DNA of 63,125 nt, from contig NPFB01000065.1 in assembly GCA_014084085.1 (NCBI GenBank), forward strand, positions 21,318-84,442, read 5' to 3'. The translations under genes were made by a program, and so were the position numbers. Source of the DNA: Hondaea fermentalgiana. Lineage: Eukaryota > Sar > Bigyra > Thraustochytrida > Thraustochytriidae. Shown piece by piece: positions 11,201 to 19,121 of this stretch (within the stretch, counting starts at the first letter, position 1; each line of letters opens with the position of its first letter). The notes below the pieces were generated by a model. The model ran no database searches and was not told the DNA's origin. It worked only from the letters and a program-made list of their open reading frames with translations.

Positions 11201-12048
11201 GGCTTGGACTTGTTCTCGACGTGAGTGACCATCGCGCGGCCTTCGCTAATAATTTTGTCGTATTTTTCGAGAAGCGTAGTGGAAAGATTACAGAGGATCA
11301 TCTCCATACGCAGGTCATAATTGGAACTTCCGTCCTCGTAGGTCTTTTCTGCGTCAAAGATCTCCATGCCTCGACCCAGAAGCGCAGCGAGGGCATCCTG
11401 ATCAAGGCTTTGCGAGTCCGTCATATTGAAAGCGCACCATCTTGATAGTGTCCCCTGTGGATATTGGCGGACGGCCGCTTCGAATTCCTCTAGTGCTGCA
11501 TCGATATTGGTGACCTTGGGCCAATCGCAAATACCGATTACTGCAGAAACGCGCCGATGGGGCTGCAGGTTATGCCAGCCAAGCTCTCCCAGGGACTGAC
11601 CTGCATCATCATCTGCTGCGCCTTGCACGACAAACTTGAAACGCAGCACGCCATCTTGCCAGCTACGCCAGGCAAGAGCGTCGGATTCGCGAGATCCAGC
11701 GTACGGCGTGACCAATCTCGTCGACAGCTTTGTGAATCTACACAGCGTCGCAAAGTACGAACCAAATTTGCTCACGCTGATGGGCCCTACAGGCACAACC
11801 AGGACGCGTATACATGCATGTCGAACGAGGTTTTGACCCAGCACAGATCCGGGGGCAAGCTTGACGCCCAAGTCCAAGTTTTCTACATCTGCTTGTGCAG
11901 TATTGTTGCCCCTTGCTCCAGTACCCTGACTTGGGCTTGTGCTGCCGCCTTTGCCGGCCTCACCACCTGGCGCCGCGCCTCCTGCGGTGCCGCGGGCCGT
12001 CGTGTTCACGGTTGCCTTGCGAGCTCGTCCAAACCCGAGCGACTCCAT
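8218..12048 (-). CDS. TRAPPC9/Trs120-like TRAPPII subunit
   Basis: A 1276-residue protein. Residues 75-330 match the N-terminal Trs120 region: a RVLVVPVGPISVSKF strand, then RRVSAVIGICDWP at 166-178, then YDLRMEMILCN. A helical, repeat-like middle follows, and the C-terminal ~550 residues are beta-rich as expected for the Ig-like domains of this family. TRAPPII is the Golgi and recycling-endosome tethering complex that activates Rab11/Ypt31-type GTPases. Length fits TRAPPC9 and Trs120 (roughly 1150-1290). Residues 1-60 are Gly/Ala/Thr low complexity. Start is the ATG at 12048. The gene is divergent from the unknown gene at 12387. The assignment rests on the conserved N-terminal block; the C-terminal half is recognised only by composition. 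Confidence 0.82.
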   Translation of the reverse strand: MESLGFGRARKATVNTTARGTAGGAAPGGEAGKGGSTSPSQGTGARGNNTAQADVENLDLGVKLAPGSVLGQNLVRHACIRVLVVPVGPISVSKFGSYFATLCRFTKLSTRLVTPYAGSRESDALAWRSWQDGVLRFKFVVQGAADDDAGQSLGELGWHNLQPHRRVSAVIGICDWPKVTNIDAALEEFEAAVRQYPQGTLSRWCAFNMTDSQSLDQDALAALLGRGMEIFDAEKTYEDGSSNYDLRMEMILCNLSTTLLEKYDKIISEGRAMVTHVENKSKPLPQLTATNATVESDSFLNMVMHGTTYPGDDAVSHRLNDQKTRARMAGRIRAWIAGYALLAGSPQDALELHNAAIRSCASAADAIWHAVALEGSASALYLARLFPDEEPRFLSDVAEALRKASALYAKHPHFWPLESDVALKLAAYSPADSVKVLASLSSKAAIQLRNAQTKSIVHKKRSRDPESASSNGSNGPRSFGKAIASARSGNGAGAGAGIGSTPSSRDNSFSSERNLESELEDEEVAMRAASLLFRDVCLQSAMIFEHRGYPRKASFMLQQAAAHEYDWTDGLVLYQLAGERLGILPRFSIGNDDSDVLEGADLSEQKKKSLACDHVAWVALKRTMLQILVDAAQNAGRGQLAIDYTLQLLQLLQNNHDKANQTELSEVILSCVGSGGFTYLHKPCPFPAIEAMVLIDAAPPLELHKRTRRRGSSAAPAPASLFYSPFAAQSNQGTKLDKTWPQNEIFSVLVTLSNPMAFPVRVDSISLDVDPKDNVECHRASLRLRPHEKGHRVSLSARPLACGQYSIRGCNVSALGLKSHHAIADSFNVLIVPVMPCLAFEHLTHRQSVALRSPTELFEGELLPIECEMHGTSGVHITDIELTASVAFEAPNAEIYRRNLVPETYASSSATSLLDLFAFEDSEARDSDASSEFSSASSAADYLITSSSKLLSQRPKVNRVVLQLEETNRKLQSALESLNGELSAPQRFQLVLRACRGCKNASVEITYSAADLDFERRYAMSFDLHVQPSMQVISIDILPDPVRANDRSSFLVLLDVKNDASQSFELRAVATDEASTSWTKSRGASPAQVQAGPFSVHRLAIRVEKESDRPIEDVLAWVDEKVRVEWIMSTDPSRKGRVVLATAVLAPAAADRLNSGLLALSVSQTKGASEISITVQNRSKTEVLRDLSVSLYVRPGPVSEHLLWDGALSVLIPKVPPQGEQVNVVTYSMLLKADQVLGDDHLDVLEVVLLAVESSGAQRVWSTSASFSLADLLRDG

Positions 12049-12386
12049 CTTGCGCTTCTTCGCAAGGAGCGAGCAAGCTTGGCCACGCGGGGCTGGGCAG
12101 GCGCGAGCCCGGCGGGACTCGCCGCTTTAGCTGGTCTGCTGCTGTGCAAGCTGTCGCGAAGGCGTCCGCGTGGAGCCTTTGTCGATCGCCCCTCTGTGCT
12201 GTCTGGTTGTCAAGGTCGAGTGAAGGTTGTGCGAGGTTGTGCTAGTAGTATCCTTTCCTGCTTTCCTGGCGATCGTTCCCTGGATCCCTTCTATCCATCG
12301 ACGTCGCGAGCAGCGGGCGACCGCGTATCGCGCGAGAAGAGCGTCGCGTTCGTCTGGGCGCGCGCTAGGTGTGCGCTTGTGGCCTG

Positions 12387-13951
12387 ATGGACTCTGCCCA
12401 GGATGAGCCAGAGCAACATGCTGAGACTGAGAGCCCGGAAGTTGCTGCGACAAAGCGTGGGCGTGCTCCGTCGTTGAACGAATACTATGGCGATCTGCAG
12501 GTTTCCGTGCGCCACGCTCCTTTGCACGTACGAATTTTTGCAGCTGCAGTTCCTCCAGTGTGAGCTTTAGTCTACCTTGAGCGCCTTTATAAAAGTCTTG
12601 AGCAAGATGCGGACAAGGAGGATCAACCTGCCAGTGATCCACATGAACAAGCTCCCACGGAGCGGCTCAATACAGCTGCAAGCGGACTGACGCACTCGGG
12701 GTCTCAGAATGATTTCCCAGTACTGGGCCCTGACACGGCCCAACCTAGAGAGGAGTCAAGTGCCCGATCAACTCGTTTCCGATTGTCGAAACCCTGAAAG
12801 AATTGAGCAAGGTGCATTGTTGTCCCTAACTCGCACAGCTGGCGCGCACAGGCTGCCAGGAAATCGATTTCTTGAGGCCACCAAACAATTCTGCACTCGC
12901 GCCGAACTCGATCAGCTCGGTGACCTCGCGAAAGACTTCATCGGAAGCCCAGCAAAGATGTTGTACCATGGTGATCCAGATTGGCTCCTCACTATCTGTT
13001 CTGGCATCGAATCTCATGGCCCCCGCCTCTGCTTCGCTGAAGGCAATCGTTGTGGAATTGCGTTGCCTTCACTCACCGAGGTAATGGAGGTCGCAGCATG
13101 CTTTGAGGCCCCTGCAGCCGAACTTCAGAAGAGTGAGTACCTCGGCTTCTGGCAAAATGGTACGCCAGCAGCACGTCAACGGTTTGCCGCATGGTTTCTT
13201 CACCTCGCAATCATGCAACACGACAGAGACTCATCCGAGCCTGCGATTTTGCTGCAAACTGGTCTTTACCTGAAGGCCGCGCGACCTCCCCTTCCCTGCA
13301 GGCGGGATCCGAATCAAGCAACTCGCGACATTATGATCAAGCGAAAGGAGATGTCAATGAACGGAAACAAGTGTCCCGCTTGCAGGGGTGGTCCATGCTC
13401 TCCTCTGCTGGCGGTGGGCCCCCCTTGGGTAAAGTTCCGGCCTACGCAATTGCTATGATTGCAAAATGTCGCGTTGCACGAAAGAAGACAATTGCGCAGA
13501 AGCATCGTGCTGCTCAGCAAGGGTATGAAGGCTTCCTGATGGCCGGAGCGGTGCTCGATAGTGACGACGATGATTCTCATAACTCTGACAATGACGATGC
13601 GTCTCTCGCCAGCGGCGATGATGAGCCAGATCAACTCGATTCGAAATGCCCCCCATTACAGGGGAAACGACAACACCGAGCACTAACTTCGATGATCGGC
13701 CTATCTCTTCAATACCTGGCGGTTCGATGGAGAAGTATTACTCGCTTTGGGCGTCTCAGCGGCACAATGCGTATGTCCTGTACGCCAGAGAAAAACGATT
13801 CAGAATGCGATCCGGCCTCCCGATTTGTACTATGCTTGCAATCAGGATGTGGTACCCCGGATCACCAGTCAAAGGTTTCAGGCTTCAAAAGACATCGACT
13901 GTCAACGAGAGTGAGACGACAGCCGAGGACCGCAGTGTGCTTCCTGAGTGA
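12387..13951 (+). CDS. Unknown intron-containing gene (structure unresolved)
   Basis: I do not recognise this protein. Coding-like sequence runs through all three frames in order, which suggests introns or frame damage. The ATG at 12387 opens a frame with an acidic start (MDSAQDEPEQ); it meets a TGA at 12561 but continues in the same frame with good coding character (YLERLYKSLEQ) to about 12759. A convincing GT-AG intron (12760-12838) then joins it to a second frame that runs from 12839 past 13260 (KMLYHGDPDWLL, FAAWFLHLAIMQHD). A third segment, open from about 13275, has an acidic run of Asp and Ser near 13556-13600. The last segment (about 13662-13951) reads EKYYSLWASQRHNAY and ends at TGA 13949. 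Exact joins after 13080 cannot be settled by eye. A decayed gene is the alternative. Confidence 0.4.
12760..12838 (+). other. Probable spliceosomal intron (79 bp)
   Basis: Starts GTGCCC and ends CGCACAG. It contains CTAAC at 12826-12830, a good branch-point match 8 bases before the terminal AG. Removing it joins the frame entering at 12759 (phase 1) to the next open frame at 12839 and avoids the TGA at 12795. It is one of the few places in the window where splicing looks necessary. Confidence 0.6.
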
Positions 13952-15049
13952 TTTCATAATTTGTATTCCAAAAATTTATCGTATTCACGAATAGTATTGT
14001 AAGCTTATGCCCCAAACTAAGCTCCTCGCTTACTTCCGGTGACGCAGGGGCAGGTCTAAGAGCAACTTGGCCTAGGCCTAGGCCTAGGCTTGTCTTTGAA
14101 GCATTTTTTTTCTTCTGAAGATATACAATTCTCCTCGCACCATCATGAGCTGTTATCGAACGGATCAGTGATTGAACACCTTCTCGTCAAAGTGCTTGTC
14201 ACAAGTCTGGGGCCGTGAGCCATAATTCGACTTCGACTTTGTTGAAGCTGGTAGGATACTCCTGAATTTTCGCGAACTCATCCGACGAATCACGCGCCAT
14301 AAAATCTCGCCTGCATATATGCCACTCCTGTACCGCTCGAGCTTTCTTCATCGTGACTTCGCAGTAGGAAGCAGGCTCATGCTGTAAATTGGGGCCTGAT
14401 ATTAAGTTTCGTTACGCCATCTTCAAACTGATCAAGCGACGAAAGTCTCAGATTTTTTATTTTATTTTTGTAAAAACGAAAAGTAAAATAACGAAAACAC
14501 CCGAGCCACACGCAAATTGTTTTCGCGCGAGCAATGCTTGGAGAAAGATCCAGTCCACCCAGCCGACTGGCCAACCTTCTTCTGACGAAAGGGTCTTCGT
14601 TTCGATCTCTCGAGGCAAGGCTGAGCGGAATTACATTTTTGTATACATTATTGTCAACAAGTCGTTGACGCTCTTCAACGGTCATACGCAACCACTTCAT
14701 GCGTCCACCAGTGCACACACTCATTGTGACGCTGCAATACAAGCACACGCACACGACAGCGTTTTGCTTGGCAACAGGCCGAATTCGGCAGATCACCTTC
14801 GCTGCAGGTCTGTCAAGGACGTGCGCGCGCAGACGAGGAGCGCGTGCACGCCGAGAAGTAGCGGCGAGTAAGTGGCGCCACGCACGCGAGCTGCACTTTC
14901 GCCTCGCTGCAGCGCTTTGCTGACCGAGGCGAATTCTCCAAGAAAAGGACAGTGCCGCGTCGCTCGTGGTGCTCTGCATTGCAGCAGAGAGCTCGCAGAG
15001 AAAGGGAGAGAAAAGACCAACCCGTCTGTGCGCAAACGGAAAGAGAACC
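13952..15049. promoter_or_regulatory. Spacer upstream of FHA kinesin
   Basis: About 1.1 kb with no supported gene. The first half is more AT-rich than the window in general. It holds the hexamer repeat at 14069-14089. The kinesin promoter should be in the distal part, but I see no clear TATA element. Confidence 0.4.
14069..14089. repeat. (GGCCTA)3.5 hexamer repeat
   Basis: Three and a half tandem copies of GGCCTA, each containing the palindrome CCTAGG. Single or double copies of AGGCCTA recur in other spacers (about 24302, 25511 and 25588). Confidence 0.85.
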
Positions 15050-18000
15050 ATGGCTGATGGCGTGAGCATCAAGGTCTGTGTACGGTGCAGACCGTTCACG
15101 AAAGATGACCAACTCGGTGTAAAGATGACGCAAGTCGACGAGGAGAACGGCGAGGTGGAGCTGCTCAACTCCAAGTACTCTACAACGCGTTTTGGGTTCT
15201 CGTACTCGTGGTGGTCTGCCTACGGCTACAACCGGCACATTACCGGCCCTGAGGGAAAGGGTGAGCCGTCCCCCGAAGACCTTGCCGCTGCAGAGGAAAT
15301 GACTCTGGTGAATCAGGAGCAAGCGTACGCCACGGTGGGTACCAAAGTGTACAATGACCTCATGTCGGGCAACTCTGTGGTGCTTTTCGCCTACGGTTTG
15401 TCTGGTTCCGGTAAGACTTTCACAGTCTTTGGCCCCGACGCTCCAGACATTCCTGAGGCATGGTACAAGCACTCCGAGCCGCACCCACTTTGGGGCATCT
15501 TCCCGCAGCTCGCGTACGAGGTGTTCAAGAAGAAGGAGGATGGCTGGAAGGTGACAATGAAGTACTTTCAGAACGTAGTTGACACTGTACGTGACCTCAT
15601 GTCGCCCATGGCCAAGGAAATGTCGTACAAGACGGGCATGAAGAAGGACAAGGACGGATTTATGGACATTGACTGGTGCGAGTCCGCCGTCCTCGAGACC
15701 TGGGACGATCTGCGCAAGGCCTTCATGGCGGCAAACGCTCGCAAGGCCATTGCTCCGACACAATTCAATCACCAGTCTACCCGCGGACATTGTATCATGA
15801 CACTTGAGGTGGAAATGCCGCACCCGACCGTGAAGGGAACGAAGCAGCGCGGACGGGTGTACGTATGCGATTTGGCCGGTACCGAGCCAGCAGGTGACAT
15901 TGTTTACGCCAATTACAAGAAGATCGTGTACGAGAACGGTGACATTGAACACAAGTATCTTGGACCGCATCCGGACCAGAGCAAGACGAAGCAATTACAG
16001 GATCAAGGCAAGAAGATTAACCTGTCGCTCTCGGAGATGGCAAACTTTTTCCTCAAGATGGCCAAGGCGGTGCAGGAGAAGAAGCTGAAGCCAGGTCAGT
16101 CGATTCCCGGCTGCAACACGTACTTTTTGTCCAAGTTTCTCAAGGACACCATTCTCATTAGTCGCTCGTACCTGTTTACGGCCATTCGCCCCGAGGTTTC
16201 GTACCTGAATTACACCTTTGCAACGCTGCAGTTCGCCAAGAACGCCTCTGTGATCAAGCTGCAGCCCAAGAAGGCGACCTCGGCGCAGTCGAAGCGCGAG
16301 ATGCAGCTCATGGAGGAGTTGGAAAAGATGAAGTCCATGATCGAGGAGCTCAAGAAGAGCGGTGGCGGCGGTGGCGGCGGCTTGGACATGGAGGAAATGA
16401 ACCGCATGCTCGCAGACAAGCAGGCGCAGCTTGTGAGCGAGATGAAAGGCGAGGCGGATAAGACCAAGCAACAGGAAATGGAAAAGCAGAAGCAACAATA
16501 CTCGAGCCGTGGCATTGCTCTCAGTTGGTTCGAGCCCGAGCCCGCGCATCCACATCTTGTCAATCTCGACGAGGACAGCTTCCGCGACCGTCGCTTTCTC
16601 TTCATCTTCGAGAAAGAGTCCACTGTCTTTGGTCGTAACAAGGGCGACATTCAGCCGCTCAACATGGACATGGTCGACGAGCATTGTACCTTTGAGAAGA
16701 AAGGCCCAGAGGAGGTGTACCTTGTGGGCGGCGAGGGATCGGTGTACCACAACGGTAAGATGCTCGAAAAGGGCGAGCGCATTAAACTGGAGAAGTTTGA
16801 CCGTGTGGTGATCGGCACGGACATCATGCTCTTCCGCTACAGCTTCTCTGCGGACGACTCTGTGGATGACGAACCAGACGCACGCAGCGCGATCCAAGAG
16901 TACCATCAGGCAGCTCGTGCCAAGGATAGTGCCTACCAGGAGCAAGCGCGCAAGCTCGAGGAGGATAAGCGCAAGCTGCAGGAGGAGCTGGAACGCATGA
17001 AGCGCGAGGGCAGTTCCGATGAGGACATTGACTCCAAGAAGCAGGCCATGGAGGCATGGAAGGCCATTGATGAGACTATGCTCAATACCGTGCCGATTCT
17101 ACGTCAAATGGAGCACATGTGTGCCCAAGTGGGTCGCGATATGCTCGAGTTCAAGTTGAGTCTGCAACATCCTCGAGAGAAGCTTGTCCCCGATGTAAAG
17201 GTCCAAGTCACGGACACGGAGACGAATACTGTCGTCTTTCTCGATCCATTCGAGATTCAGGATAACATGAACATCCTCAAGGATCAGATTCAGCAGCTCA
17301 AGTGGAAGGAGGAGCCGTACGAGGTCCCAGCTGATGAGGAGATTGTCAAGATGCTCTTTGACAGCTCGTACCAGATTGGAACCTGCACCAACTTTCTTCT
17401 GCACTGTACGTTGTGCATGGAGACGGATGAGGACGAAAGCACGCTTGATTTGATGAAGTCTGTGATCCCGTACGACAAGATTGGCGAGCTCGAGGTGTTT
17501 TGGAAGCCTCGTGCTTCTCCGGACTCTGAGGAGCGCCCGGATGACATTGACGACCCCTCGGACCTTTTGGGCAAGAGCTGGACGTACAAGATTGAGATTG
17601 GTAGTCTCTCGCACCTTGCGACGCCTGTGGCGGAGGCACGCGTTGAGTTCGAGTTTTATGGACAGCGATACTCAACCGAAGCGATTTCCACTGGGTCCAA
17701 GACGCGCGAGGTGAACTTGGCCTACTCTGAAATTCTGCATGTGGAAAAGGTGGACCAGGAATTTCTTGACTACCTTGACTCTGTCGAGCTCAAATTTGAG
17801 GTCTTTATCAAGCCTTGGGAGGACTGCAAGCTGAAGCCGCTGTCAAACCGCGATCCAGTCATTTGCAGAAACCTTGGTCTCAGTCTGCCTGAGGGAGCCG
17901 AGGTCGCCGGTGACCCTATGCAGGAGATCCAGGCGCTCAAGGCCGAGAATGCTGAGCTTCGTGCGCAGCTAGATCTCTTGCGCCAGGAAAAGTATGAAGA

Positions 18001-18142
18001 AGCCTACAAGAAGCACGTTGCTCTGCTTGAGGAGCGCATTGCCTCGCTCGAGGCCAACGCTGGCAAGTCCAAGGCCCTGCAAAAGCTTGAGGCCGCAAAA
18101 GAGACTGACTCCGCTCTTAACAACGGATCTTACGAAGAGTAG
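15050..18142 (+). CDS. Divergent kinesin with FHA domain (kinesin-3-like layout)
   Basis: A 1030-residue protein with an N-terminal kinesin motor (about 5-405), a Gly-rich linker (about 440) and short coil, an FHA domain (about 510-600, with TVFGRNKGDIQ and DEHCTFEK), a second coiled coil (about 615-660), a kinesin-associated beta-rich region and a C-terminal coil. Motor plus FHA is the kinesin-3 arrangement, used for membrane cargo transport. The motor motifs are atypical: P-loop GLSGSGKT at 116-123 (usual GQTGSGKT), switch I NHQSTRGH (usual NxxSSRSH), switch II DLAGTE (usual DLAGSE), and an aromatic insertion (YSWWSAYGYN). Key Lys, Arg and Glu positions remain, so ATPase activity is possible. 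Start: ATG at 15050 in a strong context (gaaccATGg); the frame is open upstream but only with GTG. Confidence 0.85.
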   Translation: MADGVSIKVCVRCRPFTKDDQLGVKMTQVDEENGEVELLNSKYSTTRFGFSYSWWSAYGYNRHITGPEGKGEPSPEDLAAAEEMTLVNQEQAYATVGTKVYNDLMSGNSVVLFAYGLSGSGKTFTVFGPDAPDIPEAWYKHSEPHPLWGIFPQLAYEVFKKKEDGWKVTMKYFQNVVDTVRDLMSPMAKEMSYKTGMKKDKDGFMDIDWCESAVLETWDDLRKAFMAANARKAIAPTQFNHQSTRGHCIMTLEVEMPHPTVKGTKQRGRVYVCDLAGTEPAGDIVYANYKKIVYENGDIEHKYLGPHPDQSKTKQLQDQGKKINLSLSEMANFFLKMAKAVQEKKLKPGQSIPGCNTYFLSKFLKDTILISRSYLFTAIRPEVSYLNYTFATLQFAKNASVIKLQPKKATSAQSKREMQLMEELEKMKSMIEELKKSGGGGGGGLDMEEMNRMLADKQAQLVSEMKGEADKTKQQEMEKQKQQYSSRGIALSWFEPEPAHPHLVNLDEDSFRDRRFLFIFEKESTVFGRNKGDIQPLNMDMVDEHCTFEKKGPEEVYLVGGEGSVYHNGKMLEKGERIKLEKFDRVVIGTDIMLFRYSFSADDSVDDEPDARSAIQEYHQAARAKDSAYQEQARKLEEDKRKLQEELERMKREGSSDEDIDSKKQAMEAWKAIDETMLNTVPILRQMEHMCAQVGRDMLEFKLSLQHPREKLVPDVKVQVTDTETNTVVFLDPFEIQDNMNILKDQIQQLKWKEEPYEVPADEEIVKMLFDSSYQIGTCTNFLLHCTLCMETDEDESTLDLMKSVIPYDKIGELEVFWKPRASPDSEERPDDIDDPSDLLGKSWTYKIEIGSLSHLATPVAEARVEFEFYGQRYSTEAISTGSKTREVNLAYSEILHVEKVDQEFLDYLDSVELKFEVFIKPWEDCKLKPLSNRDPVICRNLGLSLPEGAEVAGDPMQEIQALKAENAELRAQLDLLRQEKYEEAYKKHVALLEERIASLEANAGKSKALQKLEAAKETDSALNNGSYEE

Positions 18143-18940
18143 GTTTTTACTAAATTATAGCCCCTCGTTTCTTTGTTCTCCTCCATTCGTCCTCCATTCT
18201 CGTGAAGCGTTCGTGTTCACAGACATATAACTTGGGACTTGATAGTGTACGTATACCTACCTACTTTCTCGCATTTTATGCTGATTGAGAGCGCGTGACT
18301 CACCTAAAAAAACAATACTGCACGCAGACACTTGAACTTCTGATAGCGCTGGATTCGGATGAAGCCTTTGCATTGCCCTTCATGAGCGAGTCCCTTCCGG
18401 CCGTTCTCCCGCCGCAACTGATTCTGATTCTGCACCGTACGTAGCTTGGAGACGTGGCGGCTTGCCTTGACTTCCATCGACAAGGCCACCAGTGAGTGTC
18501 GCGCAGCGTCAGTCTTGCCAATCGACCGAGAGTCAACCCAAGTTGCTCCTGCCAGCGTCACGACCTCATAGGTCGGATTCCACCGTCGAGCTCCCTATCC
18601 GCCGGCCAGCCAATGCGTGCGCTCTCCCGCTGCTGCTGGCAGAGGCCGCCGCAGCCGCCCTCGCCCGCCTGGCCCGCGCCTGCCTGCCCGGCGCAGCACG
18701 TGCACGCCTGGAGCAGCGCGTGCACGTGCCGGACGAGCCCTTGAAATGGCACGCGCGGCCGGAGAAAGTGAAGCTTTCTGCGGCCGACTGGGACAGTCAA
18801 GCTTTCCGCGGCCGCAGCCCTTGTTGGTTGCTTCTTTCTTTCCGCAGGCCTGCCCGGCCCCGCTGTTGCTGTTGCTGCTACCTCGCCGAGCAGAGCGAGC
18901 AGCAGCAGCCGGAGTGTGCGTGCACAAAGACAGTGTGCGC
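18143..18940. other. Spacer between FHA kinesin and EDR2_C gene
   Basis: No supported gene. Open frames on both strands are Ala/Arg/Pro-rich artefacts of high GC. The 5' leader of the downstream gene probably begins near its end. Confidence 0.5.
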
Positions 18941-19010
18941 GAGCAGAGCAGAGCAGAGCAGAGCAAAACAAAGCTGAGCAGAGCAGAGCAGAGCTGAGCA
19001 AAGCAGAGCG
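18941..19010. repeat. GAGCA pentamer repeat
   Basis: Imperfect GAGCA repeats (gagcagagcagagca, with aaaca and tgagca variants) just upstream of the CAG/GGC tract before the EDR2_C gene. Confidence 0.85.
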
Positions 19011-19043
19011 ACTGGCGCGCGCGCGACGCGCGAGCGACAGACC

Positions 19044-19120
19044 GGCAGCAGCAGCAGCAGCGGCAGCGGCGGCGGCGGCGGCGGCAGCAGCAGCAGCAGC
19101 AGCAGCAGCAGCTGCAGCAG
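19044..19120. repeat. (CAG)n/(GGC)n trinucleotide tract
   Basis: A CAG run, a GGC run and a second CAG run end two bases before the ATG at 19122. It is probably leader sequence. If translation began upstream in another frame it would give polyAla or polyGln. Confidence 0.9.
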
Positions 19121-19121
19121 G

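Noticed and set aside
14813..15994. 393-residue minus-strand frame
   Set aside because: Antisense shadow of the FHA kinesin motor, whose conserved motifs fix the plus strand.
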